Below, piece after piece: positions 1 through 6,270 of a DNA stretch of 64,000 bases. The notes beneath the pieces were generated by a model that saw nothing but the letters and a program-made list of their open reading frames with translations, made no database searches and was not told the DNA's origin. Source of the DNA: Paenibacillus sanguinis 2301083 = DSM 16941 (GTDB lineage: Bacteria > Bacillota > Bacilli > Paenibacillales > Paenibacillaceae); contig NZ_KB895384.1 of the NCBI RefSeq assembly GCF_000374825.1, positions 62,001 to 126,000 of the forward strand, given 5' to 3'. Position numbers and translations under genes: made by a program. How positions within the stretch are numbered: position 1 is the stretch's first letter; each line of letters starts with the position of its first letter.

Positions 1-2
1 TT

Positions 3-191
3 GTGGAGGGTCGGATCGCCTATCGTGATCCGGCTGACGTAATGATTGAACGAGTTGAGCAAGAGCTTGCAAGGGTGCTGCCCGTAACATCGGCAGACCG
101 TCTCTACCGTGATCAAGGCTGCACCTTTGAAGTTTCAGCGGGGCAGCTTATTCATACCTATATCGAACAAGAACAGGAGGAAATTGCATGA
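3..191 (+). CDS. Small early phage protein, possibly 5'-truncated
   Basis: A 62-residue acidic reading frame that runs from the left edge of the window and ends in an ATGA overlap with the Gam gene, so the two are translationally coupled. The first GTG lies at position 3 and the frame may continue upstream, so the true start is unknown. I recognise no family. Its position just before Gam in the early region of a Mu-like phage is the only clue to its role. Confidence 0.5.
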   Translation: MEGRIAYRDPADVMIERVEQELARVLPVTSADRLYRDQGCTFEVSAGQLIHTYIEQEQEEIA

Positions 192-700
192 CAAGAGTGA
201 AACTGCCGGATGTTCCGGCGCTGAAGAGCTGGGACGATGTTGACCTGGTAATGAAAGAGATTGGTGAATGCCAGCTCGCCATTGAGCGGGTTGAGGCAGA
301 CATGAATGAAGTTATCTCTGACGTGAAGCTGGCATCCGAAATGGAAGCCAAGCCGCACAAGGAGCGTATCAAGCTGCTGGAACTGCAAATGAAGGAGTTT
401 GTTGACGCGAACCGTGATGACCTGGGGAACCGGAAGACGAAGGAAATAAACTTCGGCAAGACAGGCTATCGCAAGAGTACGAAGATATCCCTGCCCCGCG
501 CGGCTGCCAAGCTTGCGGAAGTGATTCGCAAGCTCAAGGAATTTGGCATGACGGATTGTGTTGTTCAGCCGCCTGAGAAGATTGATAAGGACAACCTGAA
601 GAAGTATCCGGAGAATGAGATTTTGAAGGTCGGAGCCACGCTCACGGTCGATGATACATTTTGGTATGAGGTTGACCGTGAGAAGCTCGCCGATCTGTGA
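188..700 (+). CDS. gam: Mu Gam-like host-nuclease inhibitor
   Basis: A 170-residue protein resembling phage Mu Gam, which binds double-stranded DNA ends and shields them from host exonucleases. A long charged helical N-terminal half (about residues 15-80) is followed by a compact C-terminal region ending in the typical hydrophobic/charged mix around residues 125-170. Length matches the family. The start overlaps the upstream stop (ATGA) and follows an AGGAGG-type site (176-181). It is the first recognisable member of a run of early genes that includes GemA, as in Mu. Family assignment is by recognition of the overall pattern, not by a search. Confidence 0.85.
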   Translation: MTRVKLPDVPALKSWDDVDLVMKEIGECQLAIERVEADMNEVISDVKLASEMEAKPHKERIKLLELQMKEFVDANRDDLGNRKTKEINFGKTGYRKSTKISLPRAAAKLAEVIRKLKEFGMTDCVVQPPEKIDKDNLKKYPENEILKVGATLTVDDTFWYEVDREKLADL

Positions 701-710
701 GGTGATGTAA

Positions 711-872
711 ATGAAGAGACATCCTGATGAAGTGCTGCAACCATGTCAACGCAAACCATGTACACGAGAAAGGTATGAGCTTATTCAATCGCCCCTTGCA
801 GGAGATAACAGGTTTGTTTGTCGTACATGCTGGAACTACTTGTACAAGCTGAAGAAAAAAGGCGAGGTGTAG
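711..872 (+). CDS. Small cysteine-rich protein (53 aa)
   Basis: An ATG frame of 53 residues between Gam and GemA. It has a CX4C pair near the N terminus (CQRKPC) and a CX2C pair near the C terminus (CRTC), the spacing expected of a small zinc ribbon, followed by a basic tail (YKLKKKGEV). It starts 10 bases after the Gam stop, with a weak GAGGTG ribosome site, and its stop is two bases before the GemA start. Probably a nucleic-acid-binding or protein-interaction early phage protein; the exact role is unknown. Confidence 0.6.
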   Translation: MKRHPDEVLQPCQRKPCTRERYELIQSPLAGDNRFVCRTCWNYLYKLKKKGEV

Positions 873-874
873 TT

Positions 875-1279
875 ATGAGTAACATCACCTATCCGCAAAT
901 CAAAAAGATTTATGGCCTTGCGAAACAGGCCAAGCTAAATGACGATGAGCTGCATGACCTGGTACACGTTGTGACCAGGTCAGACAGCATCAAGGCTCTA
1001 AGCAAAGATCAAGGCATTAAGGTCATTGATCGGCTTACGGCCATCGTTAGAGGTCAGGGGCATCCCCCGACTCGCGCCACGCCGAAGCAGATCTGGCAGA
1101 TCAATAAGCTGGTTGAGGAAATGGGATGGAACAATGACGCTAGACGGCTGCGGCACTTTCTGGAGAATCAGTTTCAAGTCAGTCATCCAAGCTACCTGTC
1201 TCCTAGTGCGGCCAGTAGGGTAATTGAGGCGCTGAAGGCCATGAAGCGGCGTGCTGCTGCAAGGAATGGTACATCATGA
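875..1279 (+). CDS. gemA: GemA/gp16-like phage regulatory protein
   Basis: A 134-residue protein matching the Mu GemA (gp16) family, a modulator of host gene expression and DNA topology encoded among Mu early genes. Family traits seen are the N-terminal helical segment ending near 'LVHVVTRSDSIKALSK', a central segment 'ATPKQIWQINKLVEEMGW', and a C-terminal basic helix. A longer frame begins at 818, but the ATG at 875 has the better ribosome site (GGCGAGGTG) and does not overlap the upstream gene. The stop overlaps the next start (ATGACA at 1276). Confidence 0.85.
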   Translation: MSNITYPQIKKIYGLAKQAKLNDDELHDLVHVVTRSDSIKALSKDQGIKVIDRLTAIVRGQGHPPTRATPKQIWQINKLVEEMGWNNDARRLRHFLENQFQVSHPSYLSPSAASRVIEALKAMKRRAAARNGTS

Positions 1280-1551
1280 CATACGCCCATAACCTGAAGA
1301 TCTGGCCGGAGCAGTTTGCGGCTGTCACCCATCCCGATCCATTCCGGCGCAAGACAGTTGAAATTCGGCAAGAGGATGACAAGGAGTTTTGTGTCGGTGA
1401 CGTGCTGCGCTTGACTGAGTGGCAGCCTTTAGAGCGTAGATACACGGGGGCCTGTGCTGTAGTCATCGTGACGCACATTCTGCGCGGCCCTCCATATCTG
1501 CCCTCCGGTTATGCCGCCCTCTCCATCAAGCTCTTCCAGGGAAGGGGGTGA
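1276..1551 (+). CDS. DUF3850 (PUA/ASCH-like fold) protein
   Basis: A 91-residue protein with the hallmark pattern of DUF3850: an N-terminal 'LKIWPEQF', then 'RRKTVEIR', then 'FCVGDVLRLTEW' and a Y-T-G-x6-V-T-H core. This small beta-barrel is related to PUA/ASCH domains and is presumed to bind RNA or modified nucleic acid. Its function in phages has not been established to my knowledge. It is coupled by ATGA-type overlap to GemA and by close spacing to the following gene. Confidence 0.75.
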   Translation: MTYAHNLKIWPEQFAAVTHPDPFRRKTVEIRQEDDKEFCVGDVLRLTEWQPLERRYTGACAVVIVTHILRGPPYLPSGYAALSIKLFQGRG

Positions 1552-1555
1552 GCCC

Positions 1556-1948
1556 TTGCAACCCCTTCTGGAACGGTACAGCACACAGCAGATCGAAGTT
1601 ATTGAGTCCTACTGGGACACCATTCGTTGGACTAGATCCACCGGAAAGGTCTCGAATGGCATCAAGACCAAGGAATTAGAGTATTGGAGCAAGTACCCTA
1701 CTGATCTTGTCATTCAAGCACTAGAAACCCATGTCGCCAAATATCCCAACATCAAAGAACATTACACGCGCGGGATCATCCGCAACTTGTCTAAGGGAGG
1801 ATCAGTGAGCCCAACACAGAGCAGAAAGCGGGAAATCCCGATCATTCAGCCGTCCTTAGAAAATACGGTCTCTGATGAACAGATGGCCGAATATATCCGG
1901 TTTGCCGAAATTCGCAAAGCCAAGAAACAGTCTCAGTTATCAAAATAA
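1556..1948 (+). CDS. Phage protein, possible replication-associated helical protein
   Basis: The frame is open from 1511, but a TTG at 1556 lies five bases after a GGGGGTG ribosome site (1544-1550) overlapping the upstream stop, so a 130-residue product is more likely. It is helical, with a segment 'IEVIESYWDTIRWTRSTGKVS' and 'YTRGIIRNLSKGG' that resembles sequences in phage replisome-organiser or DnaD-like C-terminal regions. That likeness is loose. The tail is basic and glutamine-rich. Confidence 0.55.
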   Translation: MQPLLERYSTQQIEVIESYWDTIRWTRSTGKVSNGIKTKELEYWSKYPTDLVIQALETHVAKYPNIKEHYTRGIIRNLSKGGSVSPTQSRKREIPIIQPSLENTVSDEQMAEYIRFAEIRKAKKQSQLSK

Positions 1949-1968
1949 TTGGCAAAGGAGGAATCGCG

Positions 1969-2400
1969 TTGACGGTTCGGCGAGCGATTACCAAGGAAGA
2001 TTGGTCAGCAATTGAACAGCAACTCCAATCTCTATATAGCATAGCAACGCTGTACTGTGATGGGTACAAGATTGAGCTTGTTCTTGCACGTGTTGACCAG
2101 TTTAAGAATAGAATCAATTTGTTCGTGAATGGAAAAGTCGAAGGGAAATGGTTTTTGGAAGATTGCGAGGAGCGCCGTCGTTTCTTCTGCCAGCGTAGCA
2201 AAACGCTGCTTACAGCGAAAGAAAGAGCCGCTTATAAAAAGATTTATCGCCGGAAGAAAGATTTTGAAAGGTTCGTAGAGTCGCGTAAGTATTTCTATCA
2301 TGAGCCGCAGTGGAAATCATTCCGATCACTTAAAAGCCATCTGATCAAGCATAACAAGGTGATTGAGGTTGTGGAAGGTGAATGTGATGGCGAAGAGTAA
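1969..2400 (+). CDS. Hypothetical phage protein
   Basis: A 143-residue protein with a TTG start, decided by the AAAGGAGG site at 1955-1962 six bases upstream. No family recognised. It has an acidic N-terminal half with alternating hydrophobic strands (residues 30-60) and a strongly basic middle (residues 65-105, rich in R and K), which suggests nucleic-acid contact. It lies within the early operon and overlaps the next gene's start. Confidence 0.6.
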   Translation: MTVRRAITKEDWSAIEQQLQSLYSIATLYCDGYKIELVLARVDQFKNRINLFVNGKVEGKWFLEDCEERRRFFCQRSKTLLTAKERAAYKKIYRRKKDFERFVESRKYFYHEPQWKSFRSLKSHLIKHNKVIEVVEGECDGEE

Positions 2401-2608
2401 GTCTAAGCCCATCTCATTGCCCTTCGCTACCCCGCCTGATCCGAACCTTAGCTTCGTCGCATTCCCAACAATTTTGACGGCAGGAACGGCAGCGGTGAGC
2501 TTACAAAGCCTGGTACACCAGGTAAACAAGCAGCCATATGACCGCCGAATTACCGAAATCATGTATAACCCATCTACTTTACGAATGGAAATTAAATATG
2601 AAGTGTGA
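2387..2608 (+). CDS. Hypothetical small phage protein
   Basis: A 73-residue frame whose ATG at 2387 follows GGAAGGTGAATG and overlaps the preceding gene. An in-frame GTG at 2363 lacks a ribosome site. It begins MAKSKSKP and contains two predicted hydrophobic strands with a T-A-G-T-A-A-V core. I do not recognise a family; role unknown. Confidence 0.5.
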   Translation: MAKSKSKPISLPFATPPDPNLSFVAFPTILTAGTAAVSLQSLVHQVNKQPYDRRITEIMYNPSTLRMEIKYEV

Positions 2609-2617
2609 GGTGCCAGC

Positions 2618-3328
2618 ATGGGCGATTATCATTACCCTATCCCAAGTAGGGAGATTGAAAGCCGTGCCGCTGTAGGCTCTGGCGAGGTCAAGGAGTATAC
2701 GTTAACCGCTGAACAACTGAAGCAATTTAATGAGAGCTTACCCGCTCCTGACCGTGTACAGGCGAAGCAATCCCCTCCCATCAGCTTGCAACGCAAGACA
2801 CGACCGGACAAGCCCGAAGAGCCTATCATACAACCTGCGCAACCCACACAGCCCATACAGCCAGAACAGCGCAAGCGTGGCGCAAAGACTAAGTATGACC
2901 ACATCACGAAAGAAATGGTGCTGGAAGAGTTTGATCGAGGGCTAACGATCCGACAGATCGAACGCAAGTACAACATGGGACAAAATACGTTATATGGCAA
3001 GCTCAAGGCCTGGGGGCTTAGGAGTCCTAAGTCTGATAAGTTCAGCAAGGCTGAAAATAATCGCAAGGCCGAAGGCAACCAAGATCGCCGTCCAATGGAC
3101 ATGAAGATCGATGACATCACCACAGATGTAGTGCTGGAGTTACGCCGGGCTATGGGCCGTACTGCCCCGCTCACGTCAGCACATGAAGGATACGCTGTGC
3201 TGATGTCGGAGGTTGACCAGGCATGGGAAGCAATTAAAGGCAATGACTTACTCAAGGCCCGGCTGAAGATGCAGCAAGTGGCTGCTATGGCGCTACGTTA
3301 CCTGTACGATATTCCAATCGCTAGATGA
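2618..3328 (+). CDS. HTH domain fused to MazG-like pyrophosphatase-type tail
   Basis: A 236-residue three-part protein. Residues 1-90 are low complexity, rich in P and Q with repeated 'QPxQP' units. Residues about 92-130 form a helix-turn-helix ('VLEEFDRGLTIRQIERKYNM') like those of small phage regulators. Residues about 160-236 contain 'EVDQAWEAIKGND' and 'MQQVAAMALRYLYD', the pattern of MazG-like NTP-pyrophosphatase helices seen in phage proteins. Whether the enzyme-like part retains metal ligands is unclear: the E-V-D and the terminal D are present, but the central ExxD motif is weak. It precedes the lysin gene. Confidence 0.6.
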   Translation: MGDYHYPIPSREIESRAAVGSGEVKEYTLTAEQLKQFNESLPAPDRVQAKQSPPISLQRKTRPDKPEEPIIQPAQPTQPIQPEQRKRGAKTKYDHITKEMVLEEFDRGLTIRQIERKYNMGQNTLYGKLKAWGLRSPKSDKFSKAENNRKAEGNQDRRPMDMKIDDITTDVVLELRRAMGRTAPLTSAHEGYAVLMSEVDQAWEAIKGNDLLKARLKMQQVAAMALRYLYDIPIAR

Positions 3329-3348
3329 TAATAAAAGGAGATTATAAC

Positions 3349-4239
3349 ATGACAAAAGGAATCGATTGCGCTATTCCCATTACCACGACTGGAGCGAAGA
3401 AGCTGGCAGCAGCCGGCTATAAATTTGCCGCTCGTTACTTGGTACCTCCCCGGCTGAAATGGAAGCGGCTGAACCGCGCTGAAGCGGAAGCCATCACGGC
3501 AGCAGGAATGCAAATCATTAGCGTGTTTGAAACTACGGCATCCCGCCCGGCTGGGGGAGCATCTGCTGGTACGGTGGATGGATTAGAAGCTTACCAGGAG
3601 GCACTGCTGATTAAGCAGCCGAAGGGTACTGCCATTTATTTTGCAGTGGACTATGATGCAAGCTCAAAGGACTATGACAAAATTGAAGCGTACCTTCGGG
3701 AGACAGCAAAGCAGATCAAGGGATACAGGGTCGGCGTGTACGGGTCTTATACGGTCATTGAAGAGATGGCAAAGCGGAGGGCTGCCGAACACTTTTGGCA
3801 AACCTATGCCTGGTCACGGGGAAAAAAGAGCGACCAAGCTGATGTGTACCAATATAAGAATGGTCAGCAATTTGAAGGAATGACCGTGGATTATAACTTG
3901 TCATACGGAAATGAGGGTTGGTGGAACACCGCTGTCCAGGACAAGCCAACTACTCAGCACAAGGTAACTTCGGAAGATGCCGAGAAGATCATTCGTTTCT
4001 TATCCGCTGGATGGCACAGTGTTGAGCTGCTTCAGGTGGATGCAAAGGCAAAATTTGAGTTCAACCGCTTAGCTGAAGAGCTGCGCCGGGGTACGGATAT
4101 TAAGCAGTCAGATGCCGAAAAGATCATTCGTTTCTTATCTGCTGGCTGGTATGTTGTGCAGGAGTTCGATGCCGCCCGAGATGAATTTAACCGCCTGGCC
4201 GATGCCGTGCGTCAGGCATCTGGTCTCAAGGTTGGTTGA
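3349..4239 (+). CDS. Endolysin with DUF1906 glycoside-hydrolase-like domain and two C-terminal repeats
   Basis: A 296-residue probable cell-wall hydrolase. Residues 1-200 match the Rv2525c-like/DUF1906 TIM-barrel fold: 'KGIDCAIPIT' at the start, 'GYKFAARYL', 'AIYFAVDYDAS', 'RVGVYGSY' and a late 'VDYNLSYG'. Two near-identical repeats of about 35 residues follow, each starting (E/S)DAEKIIRFLSAGW and ending FNRLAEELR or FNRLADAVR, probably wall-binding. The ATG at 3349 follows AGGAGATTATAAC; the frame is open to 3325 without a ribosome site. There is no signal peptide, so export would depend on the holin downstream. Confidence 0.8.
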   Translation: MTKGIDCAIPITTTGAKKLAAAGYKFAARYLVPPRLKWKRLNRAEAEAITAAGMQIISVFETTASRPAGGASAGTVDGLEAYQEALLIKQPKGTAIYFAVDYDASSKDYDKIEAYLRETAKQIKGYRVGVYGSYTVIEEMAKRRAAEHFWQTYAWSRGKKSDQADVYQYKNGQQFEGMTVDYNLSYGNEGWWNTAVQDKPTTQHKVTSEDAEKIIRFLSAGWHSVELLQVDAKAKFEFNRLAEELRRGTDIKQSDAEKIIRFLSAGWYVVQEFDAARDEFNRLADAVRQASGLKVG

Positions 4240-4263
4240 TTATCGGGCCGTCCCTGCTATAAT
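4236..4263 (+). promoter_or_regulatory. Sigma-A promoter of the Mor-like gene
   Basis: TTGATT, a 16-base spacer and a perfect TATAAT directly upstream of the Mor-family gene. It overlaps the last codons of the lysin gene. The inferred transcript start near 4270 lies after the GGGAGG at 4264-4269, so that sequence cannot act as ribosome site for this transcript. Confidence 0.65.
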
Positions 4264-4280
4264 GGGAGGTGTTAAACCCC

Positions 4281-4640
4281 ATGGAGGAATGGGTGGAGAA
4301 ACTGGAAATAGATATGATTCCAGCGGCGTATCAGGACTTCGCTGAACTGATCGGTGTCAAGGCACTGTATAAGCTGGCACAGGCTTTTGGAGGAAGCACC
4401 ATCTATATTCCAAAGGCAGACAGCATTCTCCGGCCAGCCAGAGATCAGCAGATCAAACAAGAGTTCAACGGGTATAATCATGCTGATCTAGCCGAAAAGT
4501 ACAACCTGACTGAAAAATGGATTCGTGAAATCTGTGGGCCGGGTCATCATAAAGATCAAATGAGTATTTTTGATTTCATCGACAACCCCAATAACCCCGA
4601 AAAAATCACAGAAGTGCTTCCCCGATACCGTCCTGAATAA
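4281..4640 (+). CDS. Mor/C-family transcription activator
   Basis: A roughly 119-residue protein of the Mor transcription-activator family, which in Mu turns on middle or late transcription. The central 'AYQDFAELIGVKALYKLAQAFGGSTIYIPK' pattern and the C-terminal helix-turn-helix ('NHADLAEKYNLTEKWIREI') fit well, and the length is close to Mu Mor (129). The start is uncertain. ATG 4281 has GGGAGG 11 bases away, but the likely promoter would start RNA after that site. GTG 4293 has GGAGG (4283-4287) at ideal spacing and may be the true start. It has its own promoter and is followed by a strong terminator. Confidence 0.85.
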   Translation: MEEWVEKLEIDMIPAAYQDFAELIGVKALYKLAQAFGGSTIYIPKADSILRPARDQQIKQEFNGYNHADLAEKYNLTEKWIREICGPGHHKDQMSIFDFIDNPNNPEKITEVLPRYRPE

Positions 4641-4652
4641 TGAAGATAAGAT

Positions 4653-4687
4653 ACCAGTATAGGCAATTTGCCTGTGCTGGTTTTTTT
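4653..4687 (+). terminator. Rho-independent terminator after the Mor-like gene
   Basis: A 13-bp hairpin stem (ACCAGTATAGGCA pairing with TGCCTGTGCTGGT, two G-U pairs), a three-base loop and a run of seven T. It separates the activator gene from the holin gene 22 bases further on. Confidence 0.85.
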
Positions 4688-4708
4688 ATTTTCTAAAGGA
4701 GGGATATC

Positions 4709-5131
4709 ATGCAAAACACCATTAATGACATACTTGCAAATCTTGTGCTTGGAGTTGTGGCGCTGCTCTGCGCGTACTCCATGTACTACCTCAAACGAGG
4801 GGTAGCCAAGTTCAAAGCCGAGGCGCAGAAGATTGACAACGAAGAACAACGTTCCTTGGCGCTTGCAGCTATCAATCGGCTTGATGATGTTGCGACCAAG
4901 ACGGTTCAAGCTATTGAACAGACCACGGCCCGAGAACTCAGGGAGGCAGTGAAAGCTGGCATCACAAGCCGTGAGCAACTGATTAAGCTATCGCAAGATG
5001 CTTTCGATCAGATTGTCGATCAACTCGAACCGGAGTATTTGGCCGTGCTGGCGACGACCTTGGGCGACATGGACAACTACATCAAAAATACCATCGAAGC
5101 TAAGGTACTGGAGCTTAAAGGAGCGGCTTAA
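4709..5131 (+). CDS. Phage holin, LLH family
   Basis: A 140-residue protein with one N-terminal membrane segment (residues about 8-28, 'ILANLVLGVVALLCAYSMYYL') followed by a long charged coiled region and a C-terminal helical domain with 'GITSREQLIKLSQDAFDQIV'. This matches the LLH-type holins of Firmicute phages, which permeabilise the membrane so the lysin can reach the wall. The ribosome site AAAGGAGGG is strong. It overlaps the next small membrane protein by one base. Confidence 0.8.
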   Translation: MQNTINDILANLVLGVVALLCAYSMYYLKRGVAKFKAEAQKIDNEEQRSLALAAINRLDDVATKTVQAIEQTTARELREAVKAGITSREQLIKLSQDAFDQIVDQLEPEYLAVLATTLGDMDNYIKNTIEAKVLELKGAA

Positions 5132-5409
5132 TGGATTATTCATGGGTCATACAAACCGCTACCATGCTTGGGATTGGTGCAATCGGTTTTTTTCTGAAGA
5201 TGACACTATCCGAAGTGAAGTCTCAAATTAAGAAAACAGATGAGCGTGTGGATGATCTTGAGGAAAAGCTTGAAAACCTCAAATCAGATCTCCCCTTTAT
5301 TTACACCACTAGGGAGGACTTTATTCGCACCATGAATAACGTTGACAGCAAGCTGGAGAAGATCCATGACGTGCTGTTGAAAGGAGGCAATCAGCATGGC
5401 ACTGGATGA
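5131..5409 (+). CDS. Small membrane/coiled-coil protein, lysis-associated
   Basis: 92 residues: one N-terminal membrane segment (about 5-22) then a heptad-rich coiled coil (about 25-55) and a short helical tail. The layout resembles accessory lysis proteins paired with holins in Firmicute phages, such as holin partners or XhlA-like proteins in reversed order, but the family is not certain. Tight coupling to the holin on its left (ATGG overlap) supports a lysis role. Confidence 0.6.
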   Translation: MDYSWVIQTATMLGIGAIGFFLKMTLSEVKSQIKKTDERVDDLEEKLENLKSDLPFIYTTREDFIRTMNNVDSKLEKIHDVLLKGGNQHGTG

Positions 5410-5719
5410 ACAAGAATATCGCGGAGCGCAGCATAACAAGGCCGTTCGCGGTTATATCCTGCGATCCTTGGTCAAGGGTCATAACAATTCTCTGCTGTGT
5501 CGTCAGCTTGTATCCGTGATGGTTAATGACGGGGTCATCGTAAGCCCGGACATTTCAAAGCACCTGAATTATCTGATTGGCAAAGAGTATGTCGAGTTTA
5601 CAGATGATCGGATTAATTCCTACACCGCTTACGCCCAGGATGCTGTCATCCGCTTGACCGTCAAGGGTATTGATTTGCTGGAGGGATCAACTCCGGCCGA
5701 TCCGGGAGTGATGCTCTAA
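5396..5719 (+). CDS. Winged-helix phage protein (Mu gp26-position)
   Basis: 107 residues with a winged-helix look: three predicted helices ('VRGYILRSLV', 'CRQLVSVMVNDG', 'ISKHLNYLIGKEYVEF') and a beta hairpin ending in 'IRLTVKGIDLLEG'. It sits immediately before the small terminase, in the position of the small Mu genes preceding gp27, and overlaps both neighbours. Likely DNA-binding; exact role unknown. Confidence 0.6.
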   Translation: MALDEQEYRGAQHNKAVRGYILRSLVKGHNNSLLCRQLVSVMVNDGVIVSPDISKHLNYLIGKEYVEFTDDRINSYTAYAQDAVIRLTVKGIDLLEGSTPADPGVML

Positions 5720-6270
5720 TGGCTAAACGCCGTACCCGTTGCTTGATTGATGATCTGCCGCTACATATCAAAGACCAGGTCAATGCCATGCTTGCCGATA
5801 CAAGGATCACCTACTGGGAGATTGTCGAGTATCTGGACGGTCAAGGCTATGCGATTAGTAAATCAGCCGTAGGCCGCTATGCTCTCCGGCTGGATAAATC
5901 GACGCAACGCCTACTTGAAGCACAGGAACAGACTCGTGCCCTGGTGGAACTCATTAAGCAGAATCCAGATGCAGACTATACCGAGGGAGCCATGCAGATC
6001 ATGGCGGGTGAGCTGACGCGCAAGATGGCCCAGGCTCAAGAGGAATGGGACGAGATGGATTTGGATAAGGCCGGGCGGTTAATGGTCGCTCTATCTCGTA
6101 GCAAGATTTACAAAGATAAGGTCAAGCAAGACATGCAGAAGAAGATCGAACTAGCCTTTACGGGAATGGAGTCGGAATTGATGTCTGCCATTAAGTCAGA
6201 TGCTTCGCTGACCGCTCAACTCAAAGAGGTCTTGCAAAAAGCCAAGGAAAAGATGATGAGCGATGATTAA
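5719..6270 (+). CDS. DUF3486 small terminase subunit (Mu gp27-like)
   Basis: 183 residues beginning MAKRRTRCLIDDLP, the typical start of DUF3486 proteins that take the place of the small terminase in Mu-like phages. An N-terminal helix-turn-helix (about residues 15-55, 'ITYWEIVEYLDGQGYAISKS') is followed by a long helical oligomerisation region with coiled-coil character. It overlaps the large terminase start. Role: recognise phage DNA and load the packaging motor. Confidence 0.88.
   Translation: MAKRRTRCLIDDLPLHIKDQVNAMLADTRITYWEIVEYLDGQGYAISKSAVGRYALRLDKSTQRLLEAQEQTRALVELIKQNPDADYTEGAMQIMAGELTRKMAQAQEEWDEMDLDKAGRLMVALSRSKIYKDKVKQDMQKKIELAFTGMESELMSAIKSDASLTAQLKEVLQKAKEKMMSDD

Noticed and set aside
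2632..3255. 207-codon minus-strand frame opposite the HTH/MazG-like gene
   Set aside because: Composition is Ser/Cys-rich and shadow-like, no ribosome site, and the plus-strand gene has recognisable domains.
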